DNA from: Pontibacillus halophilus JSM 076056 = DSM 19796
Lineage (GTDB): Bacteria; Bacillota; Bacilli; Bacillales; BH030062
Reading direction: 5' to 3'
NCBI RefSeq assembly: GCF_000425205.1
Contig: NZ_AULI01000007.1
Span: forward strand, 1 to 64,000
DNA: 64,000 nucleotides
Both the position numbers and the translations under genes were made by a program. The notes beneath the pieces are model-generated. The model was given only the letters and a program-made list of their open reading frames with translations, was not told the origin of the DNA and did not search any database. The number at the start of each line of letters is the position of its first letter. Positions within the stretch are counted from its first letter, which is position 1. Positions 7,776 through 18,418 of this stretch are shown piece by piece.

Positions 7776-8603
7776 CTATTTCCCACCTGTGTAAGTAATT
7801 CCTTGCACAAAGAAACGGTTAAAGAAGGCATAGATGATTAAAGTCGGGATGGTCATAATGGTTGAGGCTGCCATGATGTAGTTCCAGAAGCTAATGTATT
7901 GCCCTTTGAAAGCGTTCAATCCAAGCGTTAAGGTAAACATCTCTGGATCTGACATAACGATCAACGGACGCATAAAGTCATTCCATCCTCCCATAAAGGT
8001 AAAGATGGCTTGCGCGGCAAGGGCCGGCTTAGCTAGCGGGAGGACAATGCGGAAGAATGTCCCTATCTTACTTAGACCGTCCATTTGCGCGGCTTCTTCA
8101 AGCTCTTTAGGGAAGTTGAGGAAGAATTGCCTCATCATGAAGATAAATGTTGCGTTGATAGCCCCTGGAATAATAAGCCCTTGATACGTATTTAGCCACC
8201 CTAGTGCGCGTAGAACGAGGAAGCTTGGAATCATCGTAACTTGCATCGGAATCATGAGCACGGCTAGTACGAGGAAGAACCAGAATTTCTTACCGAAGAA
8301 CTCAATTCGAGCAAGAGCATAGCCTGCCATGGAGTTAAAGAGTAAGTTCAATCCAACCATACATACAGTGACGATGATGCTATTCAACATCCATCGAAGG
8401 AAGAGTGGTTCCTTCTCAAACATCTCTACATAGTTTGAAACCGTAAACTCCTTCGGAAAGAATGTAAAGCCGCTTCCTACAATCTCTGACAATGGCTTGA
8501 AGGATGAAAGCATTGCCCATAAGAATGGGAGAAAGGTGACGATGGAATATCCAATTAGAATGGTATAAAGCAATGGCTTTAGCCATGTGCGATTCGGTTT
8601 CAT
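7776..8603 (-). CDS. Carbohydrate ABC transporter permease (MalG/AraQ type)
   Basis: The 275-aa inner-membrane permease has six predicted helices. Its cytoplasmic EAA loop (EEAAQMDGLSKIGTFFRIVL, near residue 170) contacts the ATPase. It is the last gene of a four-gene operon (glucosidase, binding protein, permease, permease) and lies 12 bp after the partner permease. No ATPase gene is present, so a shared MsmX-type subunit probably energises the pair. The substrate is probably an oligosaccharide, inferred from the associated glucosidase. Confidence 0.9.
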   Translation of the reverse strand: MKPNRTWLKPLLYTILIGYSIVTFLPFLWAMLSSFKPLSEIVGSGFTFFPKEFTVSNYVEMFEKEPLFLRWMLNSIIVTVCMVGLNLLFNSMAGYALARIEFFGKKFWFFLVLAVLMIPMQVTMIPSFLVLRALGWLNTYQGLIIPGAINATFIFMMRQFFLNFPKELEEAAQMDGLSKIGTFFRIVLPLAKPALAAQAIFTFMGGWNDFMRPLIVMSDPEMFTLTLGLNAFKGQYISFWNYIMAASTIMTIPTLIIYAFFNRFFVQGITYTGGK

Positions 8604-8615
8604 TGCAGTCCCTCC

Positions 8616-9575
8616 TTAAGAGTACATCTTCTCTTCGCCAAAGAATTTCCGTTGAATAATTGTGACGACCATAATGATAATCGCTAGCATGATGGCGAGT
8701 GCAGATGCATAACCCATATCCAATAAATCAAACGCATACTGATAAATAAGTAAGACAACGGTAAGCGTTGAGTTGTTCGGTCCTCCCGATCCACCTGAGA
8801 AAATGTAGGACTGGTCAAAGAGCTGGAAGGTACCAATGACCCCCATAACGACCACGAAGAAGGTAATCGGCTTTAACATGGGCACCGTGATACGGAAGAA
8901 TTTCTGCCACCAGTTTGCGCCATCAATCGTAGCCGCCTCATATAGATCTTTCGGAATATCCTGCATGGCAGCTAAATAGATGACCATAAAGAACGGAGCG
9001 GTAGCCCAAATGTTCATAATCATGATGGACTTTAAAGCAACTTCCGGGTTGTTCAGCCAATCAATTGCTGGAAGGCTAAAGACACCTAAGAACGTGTTAA
9101 TGAGCCCATCCTGCTTATACATCCACATAAATATAAGGGTCAAGACAGCTGATGATGTGACTGTTGGCAGAAAGAAAATGAGACGAAAGAAATTGCGTCC
9201 TTTAATCTTCGAATTTAATGCAGATGCAAGGAGCAAGGCGAGGAACGTCTGAACAGGGACAACAATGATGACATACTCGAATGTATTCCAAAGTGCAATC
9301 TTCGCTCGACTATCATCGACCACACGTGTGTAGTTATCAAGAGCTTCAAACTGATAGGATATCCCACCCAACAATTCCACATCATTAAAGGAAAGGAACA
9401 GAGCATATAGAATTGGCGCCAAGATAAAGACACTCAGGATGAAGATGGCTGGACCCATGAACATATAGCCAGTTAAACTGTCCTTAATGACCCCCCTTAC
9501 ACTTCTTCGCTTTCGTGAACCGACCTGAACTTCTGTGGCTTGTTGATTGGAGAGCTCTTCATTCAACTGATTCAT
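8616..9575 (-). CDS. Carbohydrate ABC transporter permease (MalF/UgpA type)
   Basis: The 319-aa permease has a basic N-terminal tail (GSRKRRSVRG) before six membrane helices and an EAA loop (YEAATIDGANWWQKFFRITV) near residue 218. It pairs with the downstream permease to form the translocation channel. It lies 45 bp after the binding-protein gene in the same operon. A strong AAGGGGTGA site precedes the ATG. Confidence 0.9.
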   Translation of the reverse strand: MNQLNEELSNQQATEVQVGSRKRRSVRGVIKDSLTGYMFMGPAIFILSVFILAPILYALFLSFNDVELLGGISYQFEALDNYTRVVDDSRAKIALWNTFEYVIIVVPVQTFLALLLASALNSKIKGRNFFRLIFFLPTVTSSAVLTLIFMWMYKQDGLINTFLGVFSLPAIDWLNNPEVALKSIMIMNIWATAPFFMVIYLAAMQDIPKDLYEAATIDGANWWQKFFRITVPMLKPITFFVVVMGVIGTFQLFDQSYIFSGGSGGPNNSTLTVVLLIYQYAFDLLDMGYASALAIMLAIIIMVVTIIQRKFFGEEKMYS

Positions 9576-9620
9576 TTACATCACCCCTTATAAGAACAAG
9601 CGCATGTGAACGCTTACGTA

Positions 9621-10892
9621 TTATTCAAGAGCTTTTATTTCGTTATTCGCCGTCTTCTCTGCTTTCTCAAGGGCTTCCTGTAGCGTCTGTTTACCGAGTA
9701 GGGCGCTTGAGAATTGGTTGTTGAAATTGTTCATGATAATGGCCAATTTGCTTCCGGCCTGCCACGGTTGGGCATAGGAAGCGCCTTCTACAAATGCGTC
9801 TCGATATTGACTATCTTCGTAACCGAGATCTTCAATGACGGATTTACGCGTTGGGAGCGCAAAGCCTGTTTCTGTCCATTGCTTCATCCCTTCTTTCCCA
9901 GTTAGAAAGGAAATCAACTCCCATGCTGCTTCTTTTTTCTCTGATTGGGCGTTCATGACATATGCAACGGTGAAAGCAGGTGTAACCCGTTCCCCTTCAA
10001 TCGCTGGAACTTCTGCAGCATCAAACTGAAGCTCTTCATAATTATTTGAAAGAAACGGCAATGCCCAATTTCCTTCTAGTACCATAGCCGCCCTCTCCTG
10101 GCCAAACATTTCAATTGCCGAATTCGAGCCTACGTCACTTGGAAGCGCAGAAGTCCCATCCTTTACATATTGGTCCACAACGGGCTGAAGCGCTTGAATA
10201 GCTTCCTTACTCGCAAAGTCTGCATAGCCCTCCTCATCTACAAGGGTTGCGCCATAGGGTTTAAATTTATAGAACTGGCGTGGCAGCTCGGACGAAATAC
10301 CAAGGCCATAACGTTCAGGCTGTCCATCCCCATCTTCATCCACCGTGAGTTTCTTTGAGTATTCACGTAGCTCCTCCCACGTCTCCGGTGGTCCTTCTAA
10401 CCCAGCCTCTTGGAAGGCTTTCTCATTGTAGAGGAGTGCGAGTGGCGAGAAGTCTTTCGGCAAGCCATATACTGTATCCTCTTGTACGAAGGCATCTAGT
10501 AATGGCTTCTCAAAGTCGTCCAAATCGAAATCTTTCGTAATGTAAGGATTGAGTGGCTCTAACACCCCTTTCTCCATCATGGAAGGTGCTTCGAATGCGT
10601 CCATGTAGAAAACGTCTGCTGCCTGTTTGCCAATCAATCTTGTCTTCAACACGTCCATGTATTGATCACTAATTGTTTGGAACTCGACAACAATATCTGG
10701 GTGCTGTCGTTCAAATTCCTCGAGTATTCCTTCTAATAGCTCTTGTTCTTCAGGTGAAGAGCCCCATCCGCTCATTTCAATGATTGTCTCACCGTTTGGT
10801 CCTGTCCCGGTCTTATTGGAACAGGCCACTAGAGTTATTAAGAGAAGCGCGGTTACTCCTATAAGCCACGTCCGTTGAGCGATACGTTTCAT
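9621..10892 (-). CDS. Sugar ABC transporter substrate-binding lipoprotein
   Basis: The 423-aa protein is a cluster-B/MalE-type binding protein. It has a lipobox LVAC (Cys24), then EMSGWGSSPEEQELLEGILE and the typical hinge segment YGLPKDFSPLALLYNEKAF near residue 140. It would capture the sugar outside the membrane and deliver it to the two permeases. It follows the glucosidase gene by 15 bp, so the operon couples uptake to intracellular hydrolysis. The ligand cannot be read from sequence; an alpha- or beta-linked oligosaccharide is likely. Confidence 0.9.
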   Translation of the reverse strand: MKRIAQRTWLIGVTALLLITLVACSNKTGTGPNGETIIEMSGWGSSPEEQELLEGILEEFERQHPDIVVEFQTISDQYMDVLKTRLIGKQAADVFYMDAFEAPSMMEKGVLEPLNPYITKDFDLDDFEKPLLDAFVQEDTVYGLPKDFSPLALLYNEKAFQEAGLEGPPETWEELREYSKKLTVDEDGDGQPERYGLGISSELPRQFYKFKPYGATLVDEEGYADFASKEAIQALQPVVDQYVKDGTSALPSDVGSNSAIEMFGQERAAMVLEGNWALPFLSNNYEELQFDAAEVPAIEGERVTPAFTVAYVMNAQSEKKEAAWELISFLTGKEGMKQWTETGFALPTRKSVIEDLGYEDSQYRDAFVEGASYAQPWQAGSKLAIIMNNFNNQFSSALLGKQTLQEALEKAEKTANNEIKALE

Positions 10893-10907
10893 TATTGCCT
10901 TCCTCCT

Positions 10908-13019
10908 TTACGTTGGCATAACGGATCCGTTTACATGAACAGGAAGTCCAGTCGTATTCTTATGAATCTGAACCTGATACCCTTCCTCACGTCGGTGCAC
11001 GGATAAATCGAGCTCACCATCCCGAACCTTCAGATGCGAGACATGTAGCTCATTCATTCCTTGCAGTAGAAATGGGTGAAGTGTTATGAATTCATCTATT
11101 ACAGACGGGTACAGGCCGAGCATCGTCTGCGTGAAGGAAAGCGGCGTCCCTGCAGCCCAGGCTTGTGGGGAGCACGCAATTGGATAATGAACAGGGTGAC
11201 CCATATCTCGGTCATAGCCACAGAACAATTCAGGCAGTCGATCGTATTCAAAGTGCTGACTTGCTTCTACTAATCCACTCATCACCTTTGCAGCAGCATC
11301 CTGGTACCCTTGTCTGCCCATGCCAAGTAAGATGATACTGTTGTCGTGAGGCCACACAGACCCATCATGATAGCTCATCGGGTTGTAGCCTGCTTCTCCT
11401 TCTGCCATCGTACGTATTCCATAACCTGAGAACATCTTCTCTCCCGTAAGCATGGCCACAAGCTCGTCCATCCGATTCTGGCTAACAAGATCTGCCCACA
11501 GTGTGTGCCCAGGGTTTGAGGTAATTGTTCCAACTTGTTGCTTGTCTCCATCTAAGGCAATGGCATAATAATTTACGTCGTTCATGTAGAAGGCTTGTTC
11601 GTAACGCTCCTTTAGAAAGGCTGCTTCCTCCTGAAGAACCGCACCCTTTTCCTTACGCCCAAGCGCTTCATACACGCTAGCAAGTCCTCTCTTTGCTTGG
11701 TAGACATAGCCCTGAACTTCTGAAAGGGCAATAGGGGTTTCTGCAAAGTCCCCGTTTCGATGGACGATGGAATCTCCAGAATCCTTCCAACCTTGATTGG
11801 CAATCCCTTTGGATGATTCTTGATGATACTCAACGAATCCATCCCCATCACGGTCCCCGTACTCATCCATCCACTTTATGGCTGCTTCAACGTTCGGAAG
11901 CAATTCACGAGCAAGGTCTAAGTCGCCCGTCCAGCCTATATACTCGGTAAACAATATGACGAACAGTGGTGTTGCATCAATCGTACCGTAGTATGGAGTG
12001 AACGGAATCTGACCTGTTGAAGCAAGCTCACCGTACCGAATTTCATGCATAATCTTACCTGGTTGTTCGTCGCGCCAATGGTCGACTCGCTCTCCCTGCA
12101 TACTCGCCATCGTACGAAGAGTTCCTTTCGCTAGGCCTCTTTCATACGGGAGCATTTGAAGAGCAGCAATGAGGCTATCGCGACCAAAAGGAACTGCGAA
12201 CCAAGGCAGTCCAGCCACAGGTAGGTTACCGTAACCTACGTCTGTTAACAGAACGTGCATATCCTTCAAACCTCGGTCGATTAACCGTTGCAGTGGAGCA
12301 TAGTCAGTCTTTACTTCTGTATGACTATCTTTCCAACTGTCTGCTTCCTTTCTTAATTGTTCTAGTGCAATTTCTGGGTCCATACTACGTACAGATTCGT
12401 CACCAACAAGCGGCTTCACCTGAAGGGAAAGGACAATCTCCTCCGCATGACCAAGCTCCATTGAGAACGAGATTTCTCCTTCTTCGACAGATTGGGCTTC
12501 CAGATTCCACTCCATAACCGCTTGCCGCTTCACCCCATCTTTCCCGATGTAGGTTCGGATGAGCTGTTGCTTCGATGTTTCAGGTTCCTCTTCTGCTCCT
12601 AACTCTCCACCAAGAAATCCCCTTACAACGAACATATCCGCAAAGTCCACATCGAGCTGCATTTGAAAGTCGAACGCAACACGTTTCGGTGCATAACTCT
12701 TTAGCTTGATTTGTTCGTAGTACACGCCTTCGTACACATATCGCTTTCGCTCCACTTCAATACTCTCACGCCATAGTTCTACAACCCCATCCGTTTCCAT
12801 ATGAGGATTCGTTAGTAGCATAGTCGATTCGTAGTTATGACGCGCATTGGATGAAAGCAATACAAGCGGCACGTTATTTATCTTCATCATAAGCTCGCTT
12901 AGAAATCGTGTATCGTATTTATAGAGGCCAAGTCCGTATGAATGATCCTTTGGGATATTGCCTGATTGATCTGTAAGCATGAACACATCATTATGTTTTA
13001 GAACGCGGTAATCCATCAT
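10908..13019 (-). CDS. Glycogen-debranching-type / MGH1-like glycoside hydrolase
   Basis: The 703-aa protein lacks a signal peptide and so is cytosolic. The N-terminal beta domain (LKHNDVFMLTDQSGNIPKDH, about 5-200) is the GDE_N_bis type. The C-terminal (alpha/alpha)6 barrel (about 240-650) carries PWFAVPFGRDSL, GWKDSGDSI and SYHDGSVWPHDN, which place the acidic catalytic residues in this clan. Members hydrolyse glucosyl or mannosyl linkages of imported oligosaccharides. It is first in the ABC operon, just downstream of a LacI operator. Whether it is an amylo-alpha-1,6-glucosidase or another specificity is open. Confidence 0.85.
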   Translation of the reverse strand: MMDYRVLKHNDVFMLTDQSGNIPKDHSYGLGLYKYDTRFLSELMMKINNVPLVLLSSNARHNYESTMLLTNPHMETDGVVELWRESIEVERKRYVYEGVYYEQIKLKSYAPKRVAFDFQMQLDVDFADMFVVRGFLGGELGAEEEPETSKQQLIRTYIGKDGVKRQAVMEWNLEAQSVEEGEISFSMELGHAEEIVLSLQVKPLVGDESVRSMDPEIALEQLRKEADSWKDSHTEVKTDYAPLQRLIDRGLKDMHVLLTDVGYGNLPVAGLPWFAVPFGRDSLIAALQMLPYERGLAKGTLRTMASMQGERVDHWRDEQPGKIMHEIRYGELASTGQIPFTPYYGTIDATPLFVILFTEYIGWTGDLDLARELLPNVEAAIKWMDEYGDRDGDGFVEYHQESSKGIANQGWKDSGDSIVHRNGDFAETPIALSEVQGYVYQAKRGLASVYEALGRKEKGAVLQEEAAFLKERYEQAFYMNDVNYYAIALDGDKQQVGTITSNPGHTLWADLVSQNRMDELVAMLTGEKMFSGYGIRTMAEGEAGYNPMSYHDGSVWPHDNSIILLGMGRQGYQDAAAKVMSGLVEASQHFEYDRLPELFCGYDRDMGHPVHYPIACSPQAWAAGTPLSFTQTMLGLYPSVIDEFITLHPFLLQGMNELHVSHLKVRDGELDLSVHRREEGYQVQIHKNTTGLPVHVNGSVMPT

Positions 13020-13039
13020 TCCACTCCTTTATTCTGTTC

Positions 13040-13051
13040 CGAAACGTTTCG
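13040..13051. promoter_or_regulatory. LacI-type operator before the glucosidase-ABC operon
   Basis: The palindrome CGAAACGTTTCG lies 20 bp upstream of the glucosidase ATG. A possible sigma-A promoter on the minus strand (TTGTAA, 17 bp, TATACC) sits just upstream, so a bound repressor would cover the transcription start. The same core occurs before the adjacent lacI-type gene. Confidence 0.75.
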
Positions 13052-13068
13052 ATTATGGTATAAAAAAA

Positions 13069-14414
<1,346 letters not shown>

Positions 14415-14443
14415 TTGACTTCCAGTACTCCCTTTCTTATAAT
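14415..14443 (+). promoter_or_regulatory. Sigma-A promoter of the sugar-acid operon
   Basis: TTGACT and a perfect TATAAT are 17 bp apart, 124 bp upstream of the first start codon, and are immediately followed by two operator-like repeats. Confidence 0.8.
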
Positions 14444-14458
14444 GCGGACGTAGCTTAA

Positions 14459-14493
14459 GTTCACATTGTGAACAATAAATTCACATCATGAAC
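14459..14493. promoter_or_regulatory. Twin operators downstream of the promoter
   Basis: GTTCACATTGTGAAC (14459-14473) is a perfect palindrome with a central T. A second, degenerate copy, TTCACATCATGAAC, occupies 14480-14493. The copies are 21 bp apart, two helical turns, so two dimers could bind one face. They lie at about +8 to +42, a repressing position. The likeliest binder is the IclR protein encoded at the end of the operon; this is inference. Confidence 0.65.
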
Positions 14494-14566
14494 GATAGTA
14501 TCTCCAACTTGAGAGGAATATCGAATTCTTCCTCTCTCCACCTAATCTCGTAAGGAGTGTAACTCT

Positions 14567-15700
14567 ATGAAAATTACAAACATTGAAATTAAACACTACC
14601 GCTTACCATTAGATCCACCATTTAAAGCCGCGTGGGATCCATCCCCGCGCACCAACTTTGCCTCCACTCTCGTACTCGTCCACACCGATGAAGGGTATAC
14701 AGGCATCGGCTCTGGAGACTTGATGGTCGGCTTTGAGGGCCACGAACATCTGTTTATCGGACAAGACCCGTTCGACATTCAGCGTCATAGTAGAGTGCTT
14801 GATAACATCGACTTCCACTACGGTCGTTGTTGGCCTCTTGATCTAGCACTTTGGGACTTGATGGGGAAAGCAACTGGCCAGCCGGTCTACAAATTGCTTG
14901 GTGGCTCAACGAACAAGGTCGAGGCTTATGCGTCGACAGGTGAAATGGTCACACCAGAAGAACGTGCCAATCGAGCCGAGCGCCTGATTGAAGAAGGCTA
15001 TAAAGCGATGAAGATTCGCTTCCATCACGAAGATGTCCGGGACGACCTCGCTGTTGTAGAAGCTGTCCGTGAACGGGTTGGCAATAGAATCGAGATTATG
15101 GTCGATGCCAACCAAGGATGGAAGATGCCTTGGGACACGAACCCGGTATGGGACTTGAAGAAGGCTCGCCAAGTCGCAGACGAACTTGCAGACCTTGACG
15201 TGTTCTGGCTAGAAGAACCGCTTCCAGGTGATGACTTCGAGAACATGGCGAAGCTTCGTGACATGTCTAAGATTCGAATCGCCGGCGGGGAAATGGTTCG
15301 TCGTACGCACGACTTCCGTGAGATGGTACGCTACGGCTCGCTCGATGTGTACCAACCAGATGTCGCCCTAGCAGGTGGAATTACGAAGGTCAAAGAAATA
15401 GCCGAAAACGTTCAGTCCAACGGAGCATGGTTCAGTCCACACACGTGGAGTAACGGAATTGGAGTGATTGCGAACCTCCACTTAGCAGCAGCCGTAAGCG
15501 ACGCACCGTATCTTGAGTTGCCTTATGACCCACCAATCTGGACGCCAGAACGCCGTGATTATGTTCAAAGCAACAAACTGCATGCTGAGAATGGTGTGTT
15601 GACGATACCGGATACGCCTGGCCTTGGAATTGAGCTTGACCAGGAAGCATTGGAGAAATACGAGATTAGCTCCGCATATTTCGGCGGAGAAACGTACTAA
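14567..15700 (+). CDS. Enolase-superfamily sugar-acid dehydratase (mandelate racemase group)
   Basis: The 377-aa protein has an N-terminal capping domain and a TIM barrel. Visible functional residues are K149-I-R151 (a K-x-R version of the first catalytic pair), the metal-binding acids at D180 (VDAN), E216/E217 (WLEEP) and E242 (GGEM), D265, and the His292 base in PHTW. This set abstracts the alpha proton of a carboxylate sugar and eliminates water. The substrate is not predictable. It is first in an operon with two dehydrogenases, suggesting catabolism of a sugar acid to an aldehyde and then an acid or alcohol. Confidence 0.85.
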   Translation: MKITNIEIKHYRLPLDPPFKAAWDPSPRTNFASTLVLVHTDEGYTGIGSGDLMVGFEGHEHLFIGQDPFDIQRHSRVLDNIDFHYGRCWPLDLALWDLMGKATGQPVYKLLGGSTNKVEAYASTGEMVTPEERANRAERLIEEGYKAMKIRFHHEDVRDDLAVVEAVRERVGNRIEIMVDANQGWKMPWDTNPVWDLKKARQVADELADLDVFWLEEPLPGDDFENMAKLRDMSKIRIAGGEMVRRTHDFREMVRYGSLDVYQPDVALAGGITKVKEIAENVQSNGAWFSPHTWSNGIGVIANLHLAAAVSDAPYLELPYDPPIWTPERRDYVQSNKLHAENGVLTIPDTPGLGIELDQEALEKYEISSAYFGGETY

Positions 15701-15714
15701 AGGAGGTTCATAGG

Positions 15715-17163
15715 ATGAACATTGAAACGAAGAATCAGATGTATATTAACGGAGAATGGGTGAACGCAGACAGCGGAGAGACAACACCCGTTACGAATCC
15801 AGCTACAGGTGAAGAAGTAGCCAGAGTTCCAAATGGCGGTCAAGCCGAAACGAAACGTGCTGTTGAGGCTGCGAAGAAGGCGTACAAATCATGGTCCAAA
15901 TTGACGGCATCAGAGCGCGGTCAGCACCTTCGTAAACTGTTCAACCTCGTCAACGAACACGCGGAACACCTTGGACGCGTGATGACGCTAGAACAAGGAA
16001 AGCCTGTTGAAGAAGCAACAGGTGAAGTTCAATGGGGCGCAGGCTATCTTGAATTCTACTCTGAGGAAGCGAAGCGCCTGGACGGTGAGTTGCTCACACC
16101 ATCCTCCCCTTCTCAGCGCATTATGGTACAGAAGCACCCAATTGGGGTCGTTGGGGCCATCACACCGTGGAACTTCCCATCTTCCCTCTTAACAAGAAAG
16201 ATTGCTCAAGCTCTATCCGTCGGCTGTACGCTCGTCTTAAAGCCAGCACCTGAAACGCCGTTATCGGCCATTGCACTATTTGAACTGATTGAGAAAGCTG
16301 AACTGCCAGCAGGGGTTGTGAACCTTGTGATGGGCGATGCACAGGAGATTGGTGATGAATTCCTGACCAACAAAGATGTGCGTAAGTTGAGCTTCACGGG
16401 TTCTACGAACGTAGGGAAATATTTAATGGAGCAATCGGGTCAGCAATTGAAGAAGCTGTCCATGGAGCTTGGTGGTCATGCCCCGTTCATCGTATTTGAA
16501 GACGCTGACCTTGATCGTGCGGTAGATGGCCTTCTAGCGAACAAGTCTCAAAATGGCGGCCAGACGTGCATCTGTGCGAACCGCATTTTCGTCCACGAAG
16601 ACATAAAGGATGCCTTCATCGACAAGTTCACAGAGAAATACCGCAACCTGAACATCGGGAACGGATTTCATGAAGGCATTCAAGTTGGGCCACTCATTCG
16701 GAGGGATGCCATTGATAAAGTGAACAATCATATTGAGGACGCGGTGTCCCAAGGGGCTACGCTCGTAACTGGTGGCGAGGCGTTAACAGAAGGCGACTTC
16801 GCGAAAGGGAACTTCTTTATGCCAACTGTGCTGAAAGATGTAACACCTTCTATGAAGATCTTCCGTGAAGAGACATTCGGTCCAGTTGCGCCGTTTATCA
16901 CATTCAGCTCCGATGACGAAGTAATCCAGCTAGCCAATGATTCTGATTACGGGCTTGCTGGCTACTTCTACACGAAGGACCTTGCCCGTGCGATGGAAGT
17001 CTCCTCTGAACTCGAATACGGAATGGTCGGCATCAATGCATCGGCGATGGGCGATGTGAATGCGCCATTTGGCGGCATGAAGGAAAGCGGCATGGGACGT
17101 GAAGGTGGCCACCACGGCATTGAAGATTACGTGGAATACAAATATATCAATTTACAATACTAG
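15715..17163 (+). CDS. NAD(P)-dependent aldehyde dehydrogenase (GabD-like)
   Basis: The 482-aa protein is a full-length class-3-fold aldehyde dehydrogenase. It shows the oxyanion Asn153 in PWNFP, the cofactor segment VLKPAPETPLSA near 174, FTGSTNVGK near 227, general base Glu251 (ELGG) and catalytic Cys285 (GGQTCICANR). Overall it resembles succinate-semialdehyde and related semialdehyde dehydrogenases, including the GMKESGMGREGG C-terminal motif. It lies 14 bp after the dehydratase with AAAGGAGG before the ATG. It probably oxidises a semialdehyde made in the pathway. Confidence 0.9.
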   Translation: MNIETKNQMYINGEWVNADSGETTPVTNPATGEEVARVPNGGQAETKRAVEAAKKAYKSWSKLTASERGQHLRKLFNLVNEHAEHLGRVMTLEQGKPVEEATGEVQWGAGYLEFYSEEAKRLDGELLTPSSPSQRIMVQKHPIGVVGAITPWNFPSSLLTRKIAQALSVGCTLVLKPAPETPLSAIALFELIEKAELPAGVVNLVMGDAQEIGDEFLTNKDVRKLSFTGSTNVGKYLMEQSGQQLKKLSMELGGHAPFIVFEDADLDRAVDGLLANKSQNGGQTCICANRIFVHEDIKDAFIDKFTEKYRNLNIGNGFHEGIQVGPLIRRDAIDKVNNHIEDAVSQGATLVTGGEALTEGDFAKGNFFMPTVLKDVTPSMKIFREETFGPVAPFITFSSDDEVIQLANDSDYGLAGYFYTKDLARAMEVSSELEYGMVGINASAMGDVNAPFGGMKESGMGREGGHHGIEDYVEYKYINLQY

Positions 17164-17179
17164 CAAGGAGGTGTCTGAT

Positions 17180-18367
17180 GTGAATCCATTTACGTTTCAG
17201 TTACGCACGACAATCCACTACGGAGAAGGACGATCTGAGCACCTCTTTAAGGATGTAGAGCACCTTGCTGCATCAGATACAGTCGTCCTTGTGACAGATG
17301 CGACCTTGAGGAAGCTCGGGCTTATCGATCCAATTGTCCAGGACCTTTCCCAATACGGGAAGGATGTCTATGTGTATGACGGGATTGCCGGTGAGCCGAA
17401 GACGACTCACATTGACGAAGTAGCTTCCCTATTAATAGAGAAGGAGAGCACGCTCGTCATCGGCGTTGGTGGCGGTTCTGCCATTGATACGGCGAAGACG
17501 GCTGCACTTGTGGCGAGTGGTGAACACGGGGCGGCCACTTATGCCCTTGGTGCTCATCCCTTCCCGGACAAGCGCGTATATTGCGTTGGCGTTCCGACGA
17601 CAGCAGGAACGGGAGCTGAGGTGACGAGCACGACCATTTATGCAGATGAGGATGGACGGAAGCTATGGGCATGGGATGAGCAAATGGCGCCAGAGCTAGC
17701 GATTCTCGACCCCCTACTCACGACACAGCTTCCCGCTCAGCTTACGGCAGCGACAAGCATTGATGCAATCGTTCACGCCATTGAGGCCTGTACGGGGCAG
17801 AATGAGAATCCGATGATTGAAGCCGTTAGTCTTCAAGCCATCTCTATGCTTGCCCGCTCCCTACCTGTCGCCCTTCACCAACCAGAGGACGAAAAGGCAA
17901 GAGGAGAACTGCTTATGGGATCAACGCTCGCTGGTGTTGCCATTGAGCACGGAGGAACCGGACTTGCTCATTGCATCGGGCATGCACTTGGTTCTGTTGC
18001 CTCCATCCCCCATGGGCGATCAGTAGCGATTGGACTCTATCACAGTTATGAGCACAATCTCTCAAGCGGAAAGACGGCCGTGTTCTCTGAGATAGCTAGA
18101 GCACTTGGCGTTCACGGCGATTCATTGACAGAAGAGGAACGTGCCGCCGCTGGTGCGACAGCCTTCCGCTCTCTTGTTGAGAGTACTCCTATCTCACTGA
18201 CTGTCGAGGAGGATGGGCTTACAGAAGACGACTTTGACACGTTACGGACCAGTCTTGAAGCAGAAGAAAATGCGCCAATGAAGAAGAACAATTGCTACCT
18301 CCCAAGCGAGGAAGAGCTCACCTCAATCACGCGTCAGATCCTAGTTGCTTCTCCTATCGTAGGTTGA
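17180..18367 (+). CDS. Iron-containing alcohol dehydrogenase
   Basis: The 395-aa protein has the group III Fe-ADH fold. The N-terminal nucleotide-binding half has VIGVGGGSAIDTAKTAAL and PTTAGTGAEVT; the C-terminal half has the His-rich metal site (DAIVHAIEACTG, LAHCIGHALG, PHGRSVAIGL). I chose GTG 17180 because AAGGAGGTG ends 6-7 nt before it; the open frame extends upstream into the aldehyde dehydrogenase gene but has no better start. Third gene of the sugar-acid operon. It would interconvert an alcohol and aldehyde with NAD(P)H; the direction is unknown. Confidence 0.9.
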   Translation: MNPFTFQLRTTIHYGEGRSEHLFKDVEHLAASDTVVLVTDATLRKLGLIDPIVQDLSQYGKDVYVYDGIAGEPKTTHIDEVASLLIEKESTLVIGVGGGSAIDTAKTAALVASGEHGAATYALGAHPFPDKRVYCVGVPTTAGTGAEVTSTTIYADEDGRKLWAWDEQMAPELAILDPLLTTQLPAQLTAATSIDAIVHAIEACTGQNENPMIEAVSLQAISMLARSLPVALHQPEDEKARGELLMGSTLAGVAIEHGGTGLAHCIGHALGSVASIPHGRSVAIGLYHSYEHNLSSGKTAVFSEIARALGVHGDSLTEEERAAAGATAFRSLVESTPISLTVEEDGLTEDDFDTLRTSLEAEENAPMKKNNCYLPSEEELTSITRQILVASPIVG

Positions 18368-18418
18368 TATGATATGTAGGCGCACACCCAGCTGTATAGA
18401 TAGAAAAGGAGTGTGCAT

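Noticed and set aside
13040-13051. CGAAACGTTTCG as a CcpA catabolite-repression (cre) site
   Set aside because: It resembles a cre core, but the same core lies before the adjacent lacI-type gene itself, so the local repressor is the simpler assignment. A CcpA contribution cannot be excluded.
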